DNA of 21,201 nt, taken from a virus. Under the pieces are notes generated by a model. That model saw nothing but the letters and a program-made list of their open reading frames with translations, was not told the origin of the DNA and ran no database searches. Where the stretch lies: positions 1 to 21,201 of the IMG/VR virus record IMGVR_UViG_3300021356_000202. The stretch is one strand, 5' to 3'. Position 1 is the stretch's first letter. Every line of letters begins with the position of its first letter. Positions 6,854 through 15,500 of this stretch are shown here, in pieces. The position numbers and the translations under genes were made by a program.

Positions 6854-8779
6854 TTAGTTTGCTATACCGCCAGGGAACGTGTCATCGTTACCCGTGTCGA
6901 TACCACCATTACCTGTGTCGTCTTCACTGTTCTGAGATCGGTTAACTGTAACATTCCCCCCAGGCTTAGAGACCCAACTTCCACCGTTCCTTCTGACCTG
7001 AGGCGTTAAAGATTCTGAATTGCCTGGAGCTGGTACAGAATTTAAGTTGAAGAATTGAGTGGTCGATGTAACCTGAGTGGCATTTAACACAACATCATTA
7101 CTATTCGTTGTATCCAAAATTCTCATCTCTTCACCTACAGTCATTCCTGAATATTCTAAAGTCAAATCGCCCACATCCGCTGGCAACTGAATGATACCAT
7201 TTGTTGCATTCTGAATACTTGGGTTACTCGTAGGAGTTGTTCCTTGTAACGGTCCCGCAGAGGTATCTCTATATATGTTAAATACTTTCGCATCCACATA
7301 AGTTCTGCCATTATATATCTGCAACGTATACTGCCTGCTGTTTCCTACGGAAGGTAGTTGACTATCTACTTGAACCGTAGTGTTAACGTCCTGTGGCAAA
7401 GTAAATGATTTAATAGTAGTAGAACCATATCGTATTCTCGCATTGACCGAACCCGATCCCTGAGATGCATAATAGAATTGAACCGCAGCACTAGTGTCGT
7501 CACTATAAATGTTGTATTGACTTCCTGTGGTTGTTCCTACCAGATTAGTACCACTGTCGTCATCGTATAAAGTAAAGTCGACAGACGCCAATAAATCACC
7601 AGAACCCAGAGTTATTCCTGTTCTTAGTTCTACGGTAAAGTTTTCTCCCTGCCATCCGGTCTCTGCCACATAATCGTTTTTTGCAGTAAAGGTAAAAGAA
7701 CTAGTTGCTGCCTGAAAATATTTCCCAGTAGCAGTCAAGAATTCTCCAGTTCCCACTTCACCCCCACCATCTTCTGGAGACTTACGAATAACCTTGAAGT
7801 TATAGTTTCCAGATTCACTCACAACAGCATTGACTGTAATTGAACCGTTTCCTCCAACACCTTCCTGCATGAAGGTTGCGCCGTTTGCGAATTCTAAACT
7901 AGCGCTGATACCACCACTTCCATCGTCACCACTATTACTTGTGTCCCCAGACGATGCGGATCCTCCGGAGGATCCGCCAGTGTGTAGGGTTGCGGAAAAC
8001 ATAGCGAAACCCGGCCTATAGAAAATTACATCTTGTCCACCATCATCAAACTGGAACTCACCATCGTAAATGTAAGCACCAGTATTGTTAATCGATATAG
8101 CCCTTAACCAAAATATAGCTAGATCCGGATCATGTATCGTTTGCAATAATGAAGTCCATTCGATGTTGGTATAACTTCCATGAACACCAAATGGGAAATA
8201 TTCTGTACTAGACTGTGGTGCCCAAGAAGCTGTTGTGTTGGTAACCGCATTTATATGAAATGTTTTGTTGGTTATCACCGCTCTCGAATCAAACGCAGTA
8301 TCTCCATTCGACGTTAATATCTGAAGTCCGTAATCGTCGTTTCTGTTTTGTCCATCTGCAAAGATTTTACCCACGTCTCTAACAACGAAGTAATCCATCT
8401 CCACTTCCCAACCACGATAAACTAGAGTCTGCGTACCTTGAATGGTGTTTGTGAAAACTGTTCTAAAACTTCCACCCCAAAACTGAACCACATTAGTGAC
8501 CGGATGTATGTTGCAGAAGTACCATTCTGGAGCATAGAAATAAGCAAAAGCTTGCCCCGTCGTTCCCTGATACGATTCTATGTGAGTGTCATAACTACCC
8601 CCAACAGGTTGTGGGTTTTTAACAAACAATAGATCGGTAGGACCCAGAGGACTGTCTAATGTAAACGAGTGTCCGGTGCCAGATTCCACCACTTGTAAAT
8701 TGATAAGGTTAAGGTTTGTGTCAGTGACAAGAAAACTTCCGCCACCGTCTGTTCCTTCTACCTTTAATCCATAAGTCAT
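6854..8779 (-). CDS. Fibre protein with a DUF6453-like N-terminus and Gly/Ser linker (641 aa)
   Basis: Residues 1 to about 60 (MTYGLKVEGTDGGGSFLV) match the opening of the adjacent 100-aa protein and resemble DUF6453-type phage proteins, which start M-x-[YH]-G-[LI]-x-V. The globular part extends to about residue 265 and contains many aromatics (YFYAPEWYFCN, FQFDDGGQDVIFYRPGF). A flexible linker rich in Gly, Ser and Asp follows at about 267-292. Two or more beta-rich, Ig-like segments fill residues about 293-615. The tail is again Gly/Asp/Asn-rich and ends GGIAN. There is no enzyme motif, signal peptide or membrane segment. The start ATG overlaps the previous stop in a TAATG. Its place between fibre genes and a tail-assembly chaperone suggests a tail fibre or tip adhesin. 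The fold assignments come from composition only. Confidence 0.75.
   Translation of the reverse strand: MTYGLKVEGTDGGGSFLVTDTNLNLINLQVVESGTGHSFTLDSPLGPTDLLFVKNPQPVGGSYDTHIESYQGTTGQAFAYFYAPEWYFCNIHPVTNVVQFWGGSFRTVFTNTIQGTQTLVYRGWEVEMDYFVVRDVGKIFADGQNRNDDYGLQILTSNGDTAFDSRAVITNKTFHINAVTNTTASWAPQSSTEYFPFGVHGSYTNIEWTSLLQTIHDPDLAIFWLRAISINNTGAYIYDGEFQFDDGGQDVIFYRPGFAMFSATLHTGGSSGGSASSGDTSNSGDDGSGGISASLEFANGATFMQEGVGGNGSITVNAVVSESGNYNFKVIRKSPEDGGGEVGTGEFLTATGKYFQAATSSFTFTAKNDYVAETGWQGENFTVELRTGITLGSGDLLASVDFTLYDDDSGTNLVGTTTGSQYNIYSDDTSAAVQFYYASQGSGSVNARIRYGSTTIKSFTLPQDVNTTVQVDSQLPSVGNSRQYTLQIYNGRTYVDAKVFNIYRDTSAGPLQGTTPTSNPSIQNATNGIIQLPADVGDLTLEYSGMTVGEEMRILDTTNSNDVVLNATQVTSTTQFFNLNSVPAPGNSESLTPQVRRNGGSWVSKPGGNVTVNRSQNSEDDTGNGGIDTGNDDTFPGGIAN
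7956..7977. repeat. Perfect 22-bp palindrome inside the Gly/Ser linker codons
   Basis: The 22 bases read identically on both strands and contain two BamHI sites (GGATCC) around a central TCCGGA. In frame they encode part of the GGSSGGSA linker. Alternating Gly and Ser codons can produce this by chance; no regulatory role is evident. Confidence 0.6.
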
Positions 8780-9081
8780 TATGCAATCCTCACTGCTATC
8801 ACATATCCCTCTCTGTTAGAAAAAGAGTTGACTCCACCGATTGTAAAACCAGTAGAAGTCCTTGAGGTGACCTTGACTCCTCTAAGGGGAGTTACCTGAT
8901 TAGTATTAAAAAAAGTTATTACGACTTTGCTCTGATCATCAGCATCTAAACAAGTGAATGATGGACTTGAATCTACAGTCAAATCGAAATAAGATAAAAC
9001 TTGTATGTTAGACGCTCGAATATTACTAGACCATACGACGGTCGAGTTGTCCGGACCATAAACTTCTATTCCGTGGCTCAT
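8779..9081 (-). CDS. Small DUF6453-like fibre-associated protein (100 aa)
   Basis: The opening MSHGIEVYGPDNSTVVWSSN is the same type as that of the following 641-aa protein, so this looks like a stand-alone version of that N-terminal domain. The remainder is beta-rich (SPSFTCLDADDQSKVVITFF, GVKVTSRTSTGFTIGG) and ends GYVIAVRIA. DUF6453-like proteins are small phage proteins usually found among tail or fibre genes; their function is not established. The ATG overlaps the 1,075-aa gene stop by ATGA, and its own stop overlaps the next start by TAATG, so expression is almost certainly coupled. It could be a fibre-tip or adaptor subunit. The family call is tentative. Confidence 0.7.
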   Translation of the reverse strand: MSHGIEVYGPDNSTVVWSSNIRASNIQVLSYFDLTVDSSPSFTCLDADDQSKVVITFFNTNQVTPLRGVKVTSRTSTGFTIGGVNSFSNREGYVIAVRIA

Positions 9082-12000
9082 ACCAGTTTCCCTAGTTTGA
9101 CGCGAAGACCTGTGGACTCATCCGTACTACTTGCGTCATAAATTCTAATATTTTCTCCGGTAAGAACCATTCTCTCACCCGACGCTGAGTAGTCGTCTGC
9201 CTGTGTGGTATCTATGTCTGTCGCAGTTCCACCAATGGTTAAGTTACTTTCAACGTGCGCAGTGATCGCGGTCAATGTTTCTGATTTTAATGAACCCACG
9301 TCAATTGTTTCTGCGGAAATGAATCCACCATCGATGACTGTTGCGCCACCATTGTCTCGACTCAGGGCACCTTGTGTGTTTGTAAAGGTTACCAAACCAT
9401 CGAATGAGTATGACTTAAACGGAGGACTGAACAATAGGTTACCTGAGGCAGTTGTCGCAGTTCGACTTCCCGCAGTATCTTCTACTGCAAAGAATCTTGC
9501 TGCCCATAGACTTCCGGTTAGATCCGTGTCTTGCGGTGGAGAGATAGACCAGTTGTTTGTTAACCCATCAAATGTTCCGTCAGTGCCTACCGTTCCGGTT
9601 CCTATGAAATTGAAACTGGTTGCGGTTGGAGTGTCTGGACCATTGGTCCCGTCCCCAACTAGGTAGTAGATATAACCGTTCTCTTGTTGAGGTATAGTAG
9701 TTGGGTCTACTTCGCCTGGCTGTCCATCGGTTGAAATCTTTACTGGTTCTGACCAAGTCAGTGTCGCGTCTGTTCCAGTAAGACCTTGCGTAGTTGCCGT
9801 CGCACGACATAACCACAGTGGATCGAGATCTGTATTGGATTCTTGTGGATCTTCTGTCCATCCACCAGATAAGTTCTCTACGCGATCATTGGTGAAACTA
9901 TATGTCGCGCCGACTGGTCCCCAGTTACCACTTCCGTCTGCTGGTGGTTTGTTGGCACTTCTTTTATAAACAGATGCGGAGAAGGTTGAGTAACCGTCCT
10001 CACCATTGTTGTGATCTTCGTATGGTGCAGACCATGTACCACCAACCTCGACACCAGTATCACCATCTGTGGCGAATTGATATTCTACTGCCCAGATCTT
10101 ACCTGTCGGTGCCTGATCGGATGGAATATCTGCAACGATATCGTACCAACCGTCCGGTGGGACTAAAGAGTTACCGCCGATGGTTAGGGTTCCACTGGAC
10201 GTGACGTTTGCGGCCGCAGCCTCTGCCTGTGTTCTTGTTACAGCGTCAGCACCGAAGTTTACAAAACCACCCGTTGGACTTGTTGGTGTTCCGGTTGATC
10301 TTTGAACAATAACTGCTCTGAATGTGGATCGACCATCACGACCAGAACCACCGGCGGTCGTTACGTCTGGTGTAGACCAAACGATAGTGGTATCGACGGT
10401 TTCGCCATCTGCTAAACCATTTGTCGAAGCAATACCCGACGACACATACAACTTCATGTTTGCATCGTTTTCGTCTGGGTTCTCCGGTATGGTCTTAGAC
10501 CACCCGCTTGGTTGTGTAAAGGTTTTCGTTGAGAAGTCGAAACTACCACCTGAAGGTGTGCCTGCATTGTTTGCAAGATCAGTATTCGACCACTTGTAAA
10601 CACTCAACTGTACGAAACTAAAACCATCCTCTGCGTCAACCGCATAGTTCATTACTAGTTTAGGTGCGCTGAAGGTTAATGTGTTGTCCGTACCAAGATA
10701 CCCAATAAGACTTGCAGTCGTCCTTACTTCATATAAGTTCAGAGGATTGTCTAGGTCTAACTCTGGCGGTTCTTCATACCACGTCCCGTCTGTTACACCA
10801 TTAACGACATCTGTATCACCTATCTTCACAAATCGATCGTCTGTGAAACTGTATGTCACGCCGTTGTTATCTGGGATAGGGTTTGGTAGTGTTGCGGATC
10901 GTGTGTATAGAGCCTTGGAGTATGTTGACACACTCTCGATAATACCCAGAGTGGGTTCACTCCATCCGTCCGCCACTGCATAGTCTGTTCCAGTATCACC
11001 GACGACACTGAACGCATAAGTAGATGACCATACGTCACCCGATCCTTCTGGTATACCTTCGAACCAAACACCCGACTCTCCTGCAACGGAATCTAGTGGG
11101 TCACCACCAAACACCTCGTTACCGAAATCGAAGAATCCGCCTTCTGGTTTAGATGGAGCTGGGATAGCGTCACCGACTTTCCATCCGTCTGGTTTAGGAA
11201 CCTTGCGGTATACTGCCTTCTCGAAGATAGACTTACCGTCTTGTCCGTCCAAACCTGTAGAGGTTTTGACTGGGTTAGTCCAGTTGATGTCTGTGTCTTC
11301 ACCCGTAGGATCCGCAAGTCCCGCGTTAGTTGCGATACCAGAACTAATGTATAAGTCGCCCGTTGGATTGCCATCTTCGTCTTGTGGCAGAGGGGGAACG
11401 ATAGACCATCCTGTTGGTGGAGTTAATACCTGAGATCCAAAATCAAATGATCCGCCCGTTGGTGCGGTCAATGATGTTGTCGATCTCTTGAAGATAGAAA
11501 CTTGAGCATACGAGTCGCCATTGTTCGCGTCAACAATACCACCCAACTTATATGGTTCTGACCAATCTGTTGCGGTGATCGTTCCTTGTTGTGATAGGTA
11601 ATCTCTGAATAGGAAGTTACACGCCCATAGGTCATCATCACCTGCTGGGATGGTACCTGACCAACCCGAAGGTGGGGTTAGTGTAACTGAAGGAAAGTCG
11701 AACGTACCACCATTGGGTGTTGATGGTTGAGTTGGAGATCTCTGGTAGATTGTTGCTTGATAGTAAGATGTTCCGTTCTGGCCTGGATCTGTTGGACCAC
11801 CACCACCACCACTGGCATCTTCTAGGTTAGTCCACTTGGTTCCGTCCCACTTGAGGACGTGACCGACCAACACGGGAGAACTAAACTGGACATCATCCAA
11901 GTCATCTAAAGACTCTACGTCCGAAGACCCCGTACCCACATCACTCTTGTTCGCAAGTTCAATCCATTGTCCACCGTGCGCAAAGTATGCAGCAGCAGTG

Positions 12001-12305
12001 TCATGAACATGCGCGAACATACCATGATGTGTCGCGGCGTCCGGTAAGTCCGATACCGAAGAATACATGTTGCCGAATAAAACTTTGTTACCACTCATGT
12101 CAAGAGTGGCACCCTCTATATGATCACGAATCTCTTGTAGAGAGAAGTGTGGGTTGTCGTTCAAGTGTTCTGTGATAAGAGCAATAACTTCGTCACGATC
12201 TAAACCTGCGTCTAGTAGTTCAAAGTTCTCGTTGATCTTATCGAACGCCGCGTTGATATTATCCGCGAGGTCGACTTTCTGTATTGTGTCGTCGCCGTGA
12301 CTCAT
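9078..12305 (-). CDS. Multidomain tail fibre of eight tandem modules (1,075 aa)
   Basis: Residues 1-50 (NINAAFDKINENFELLDAG) and 90-120 look like the attachment part seen in marine myovirus structural proteins. Residues about 180-967 are eight modules of 85-105 aa. Each begins with a strand of the type Y-x-x-x-[VIL]-Y-x-R-S, continues through P-x-G-G-x-[FY]-[DN]-F and PP-x-GW, and ends with W-[ST]-x-P. Similar modules occur beside lambda gpJ-like tail-tip proteins. The C-terminus resembles the end of tail-tip and collagen-like fibre proteins: GGFISAETIDVGSLKSE, then ENIRIYD and LRVKLGKLV. There is no enzyme motif. The start ATG overlaps the 76-aa gene stop (ATGA), and the stop overlaps the next start (ATGA). 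It probably forms an elongated trimeric fibre or baseplate-associated adhesin. Oligomeric state is inferred. Confidence 0.8.
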   Translation of the reverse strand: MSHGDDTIQKVDLADNINAAFDKINENFELLDAGLDRDEVIALITEHLNDNPHFSLQEIRDHIEGATLDMSGNKVLFGNMYSSVSDLPDAATHHGMFAHVHDTAAAYFAHGGQWIELANKSDVGTGSSDVESLDDLDDVQFSSPVLVGHVLKWDGTKWTNLEDASGGGGGPTDPGQNGTSYYQATIYQRSPTQPSTPNGGTFDFPSVTLTPPSGWSGTIPAGDDDLWACNFLFRDYLSQQGTITATDWSEPYKLGGIVDANNGDSYAQVSIFKRSTTSLTAPTGGSFDFGSQVLTPPTGWSIVPPLPQDEDGNPTGDLYISSGIATNAGLADPTGEDTDINWTNPVKTSTGLDGQDGKSIFEKAVYRKVPKPDGWKVGDAIPAPSKPEGGFFDFGNEVFGGDPLDSVAGESGVWFEGIPEGSGDVWSSTYAFSVVGDTGTDYAVADGWSEPTLGIIESVSTYSKALYTRSATLPNPIPDNNGVTYSFTDDRFVKIGDTDVVNGVTDGTWYEEPPELDLDNPLNLYEVRTTASLIGYLGTDNTLTFSAPKLVMNYAVDAEDGFSFVQLSVYKWSNTDLANNAGTPSGGSFDFSTKTFTQPSGWSKTIPENPDENDANMKLYVSSGIASTNGLADGETVDTTIVWSTPDVTTAGGSGRDGRSTFRAVIVQRSTGTPTSPTGGFVNFGADAVTRTQAEAAAANVTSSGTLTIGGNSLVPPDGWYDIVADIPSDQAPTGKIWAVEYQFATDGDTGVEVGGTWSAPYEDHNNGEDGYSTFSASVYKRSANKPPADGSGNWGPVGATYSFTNDRVENLSGGWTEDPQESNTDLDPLWLCRATATTQGLTGTDATLTWSEPVKISTDGQPGEVDPTTIPQQENGYIYYLVGDGTNGPDTPTATSFNFIGTGTVGTDGTFDGLTNNWSISPPQDTDLTGSLWAARFFAVEDTAGSRTATTASGNLLFSPPFKSYSFDGLVTFTNTQGALSRDNGGATVIDGGFISAETIDVGSLKSETLTAITAHVESNLTIGGTATDIDTTQADDYSASGERMVLTGENIRIYDASSTDESTGLRVKLGKLV
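9680..11525 (-). repeat. Duplicated three-module block inside the 1,075-aa fibre
   Basis: Modules 2-3-4 (about 11525-10635) and 5-6-7 (about 10634-9680) match in order. Modules 2 and 5 share LY[IV]SSGIA followed by GLAD. Modules 3 and 6 share [VI]W-x-x-x-Y-x-F with GDTG. Modules 4 and 7 share TYSFT[DN]DR with GTD-x-TL. The match is at protein level; boundaries are approximate. Confidence 0.7.
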
Positions 12306-12532
12306 TCTTTGTTCTCCACTAGACGGGTAAGTAATTGTTTGATCTCAGACATCTCGTTCTTCAGGGTAGTTACCTCTTCCGTGAGTGAGTTCATTCTTTC
12401 CGTCTCTAGTCTCTTAGCCTCTTTTATTTTTCTCGCCTTTGCGATTTCTGCACGGTTAGTGTTCAGGATCGCCCCTGTCTGTTTGTCTCTTACTAGATTA
12501 GTATGTCCTTCGACCTTCTGGTATTTATTCAT
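12302..12532 (-). CDS. Small leucine-zipper protein (76 aa)
   Basis: The N-terminal 30 residues carry NLVRDKQTGAILNTNR, a pattern I recall from small conserved proteins in the structural clusters of marine T4-like phages; I cannot attach a name to it. Residues 50-71 form a perfect heptad zipper, with hydrophobic residues at L50, V54, L57, M61, I64, L68 and L71, so a dimeric or trimeric coiled coil is predicted. The start ATG is joined to the 1,639-aa stop through TAATG, and its stop overlaps the 1,075-aa start through ATGA, so it is translated as part of a tightly coupled series. It may be a chaperone, connector or minor baseplate component linking the large baseplate protein to the fibre that follows. 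Confidence 0.82.
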   Translation of the reverse strand: MNKYQKVEGHTNLVRDKQTGAILNTNRAEIAKARKIKEAKRLETERMNSLTEEVTTLKNEMSEIKQLLTRLVENKE

Positions 12533-15500
12533 TACGTTGCCAATGCGATTACACGTAAGTCACGAATACGTGGTGACTTGGACGAGTTGTTTGATTTCAT
12601 AACAACCTTGACTTGGAACGAAGTGAACTCAAGTACGGTAGATCCTTCCGGACTCTCTTTAGTGTACTCGTACTCGCGGAATACAGACACATTGTCGTCT
12701 GAAGGGACAGCATTGTCCACATTCAATAGTTCCCAAGGGGCGTCTACCAGAGAGTCATCATCAACAGAAGTCTTAACATAAACCTCAAATGAAGATCCGG
12801 TTGGACGGTTCGCGCCAAAGATTACTTTTAAACCCACCGAACTTTCATCGATGGTTGTTGGTCGTGTAATGTGTTGGGCTTCATCGTTCGATCCGATTAT
12901 ATTTTCTAGTGCAAGCATCGACACTCTTTGCAAATCGATAAGAGGAGATACTTTAGAGTCGGATGTCGAAAGACCTAAAATGAATTCTAAACTTGGTATC
13001 GGATTACCAGATGTATCCTGTTTGTTATCCGCAGTCGCTACCACCGAAGGTTTGGTGAATGTATTAACTTCGTTAAGGAAAACATCACGGATGTTAAGAC
13101 CCTTCGAATAAGAGACTCCGGTAGTTGTATTGTTTCGATCTCCACCATATGAAGAACCTTCACACGTATCCACTTGAGCGGAGATAGAAGTTCCATTAGG
13201 CGTGATTGAAGAAATCTGAGGCGTGAACTCATCGAACATAACGTTTTGAGTTGCAGTAGTTGAGGCATAAGATACGGAATCGACAACAACGTCTCCTCCT
13301 GTCTCTGTTGATGTAGCTGTTATCCCCTGTCCTGCAACGATAGTATACCCTGAAGGTGTCACGTTGTCAATAACAAATGTTCCGTTTAAGTCGATACCAC
13401 CGACTACCGCCGTGTTTGCAAATGTGACTTCATCCAGTGCACTGAATCCATGACCCACATGTCTTACTAGAACCTGATTGCTTCCACTCGTTGTACTGAA
13501 CGGGGTGCTTCCCAGAGACACTGAAGGTAGAATTGCATTGACTAGGTGTACTGATCCCGACATGTCAAACTCCGCACGTTCTAGTTCGAACATTAGATCC
13601 TTTGTCTGATCTGGTGTCCAAGTAGAACCACTCTGTGACATGAACAGAGAACCAAGTGAAGGTTGCTTCGATACCTTACCTTCGTTACCACCAATAATAG
13701 TCTCGTAGGTTTGTGCTACGTATACGTTATACTCAACCGACTCTGCAAGTAGGACGATAGCATACTCTTCACCTGCGGTTAGGTATACTGGTTCGTCAAA
13801 CTCAATGGTCGTTCCATTAGATCGAATGTTTGCAATGTCTGTGTTAGGTGCGAGCGTGATGTCTTCGGGTTTGACAAACTTCACTGAGCCTGGTACAATA
13901 GTAGTTGTTGGTATGCCGTTTTCTACTGGGCGGATCTGAACCTGCATCGGAATCGTAGAGTCTTTACTCTGTACGTAGACGCGCACCTTAGTTAAGAAGA
14001 TACCGTTTGGATTTTCGGCTGGGTCAACGAAGAAAGACTGCGCGAGCGGATCCTTACGACGACGAACTCGTTGTGGTATACGTGTAGTCCTGACAGTACG
14101 TTGGATGGACTCGATAGTTCCGGTCGATGTATAAGGAGCGATAGAGTTCGTCAGTGACTCCGCCGCCTGTTCTGTTGTTAGTCTCGCGGATGTGGTGTCA
14201 ACATTGATGTCTAGGATCTGGAAGTCTTGGGTTCCAGTACGGAATCTTAAAGCATCTGTGTTTGGAATTAGAAATTGTCCAACGACCTCACCTCTGTTGT
14301 TGGTTGTCAACTGACCCGAACCAACGATACCAGTTGCGGATGCCTGTGATGATCCCACTTCAGAATCGGTTGTTGAAAACTCAACGAATGTGTTTGTTGG
14401 TCGACACCATGAAGAGACATTACGACTACCGAAGTATGCCCACACCTTTGCGTTTGGACGAAGACCTTCTGCCTTGAACGACACCAGACGCGATCGCATG
14501 AATGGAATGATCTCAACACCCGCAACACGTTCTCCGATAAATTCTTGAACGCTTCTTGACATGGTGGTTAGTGGGAATATGTTTTCTCCAAACCTTTCTA
14601 ATGAATCAAAACGATTGAATCCGTTCCAATTCCACATGTCATTGAAACCCACACCAAGGTTACGTGGTGGGGTACGACGAACAACCGTCTGCATGATTGG
14701 TGGTAGAGTTCGAGTCTCCACCCACTCATCACTTGATGGTGATAGTGTGATGTGACCTTCCTGCGTGATAACCGCGAACGGGTTGATGTTCATGGTACTG
14801 GTGGCTACATCCTGCGTGATGAATGGAGCGTGTGTGTACGGCAGAGTTGCGTAATCTCCGGTTCGAACTGAACTGCCTGAAGAATCATCATGTTTCAACT
14901 TAACAAGGTTCTCTCTGAAAGACGGCTGCATCTGTCCACTTGTGGTTTCTACCGATGCACGATAGTCTAACCCGTTCACGTCCGAAAAGTTAAATGAAGA
15001 GAAGTTGTCCGCGATGAATCCCGCTTTAGTTCTAGGGTTACCGTTCGCGTCTAATACATCTAGTGATTGCGTACTAGACTCCAGTAAACTTAGAGTCGTC
15101 AATTCATATAGTCCTTCTACTCTACTCTCGATTTTACCAATGTCCTTCATCGTATATCGTTTGTGAGATTGTTTCTCACTTGTTAGATCTGTGGAGTCAA
15201 AGGTGTATGCGTTAAGTCGGTAGACGTATAGAGGAAGAGATCCCGTAGGTGTCTCTGGTGGTCTAGGAGATGCAGAAGGTTGACCTTGAATTACTTGCAG
15301 CTCACCGAAACCAACATCACCATAACTGTCCATAACATTTGCTACCAGAACGTCAATACGAGGTAGGTAGTACTCGACATTATTAATAACCAGAGAGGAT
15401 GAGTTCTGTGGTAGAGGCATCACCTTAAATGTTCCGTCTGAATTCTTAGATGGACGGAAATCAATAACGTCACGAAGTGATATGGAAGTTCCGTTACGCA

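Noticed and set aside
1165-8802. Similar final residues YVRVA (giant protein) and AVRIA (100-aa protein) as a shared tag
   Set aside because: Only four or five residues agree and the preceding sequence differs; too short to claim beyond chance.
12522-12529. Minus-strand AATAAATA as a further late promoter
   Set aside because: It falls in the first codons of the 76-aa gene (MNKY) and mismatches the consensus at the first base; a transcript from it would miss that start.
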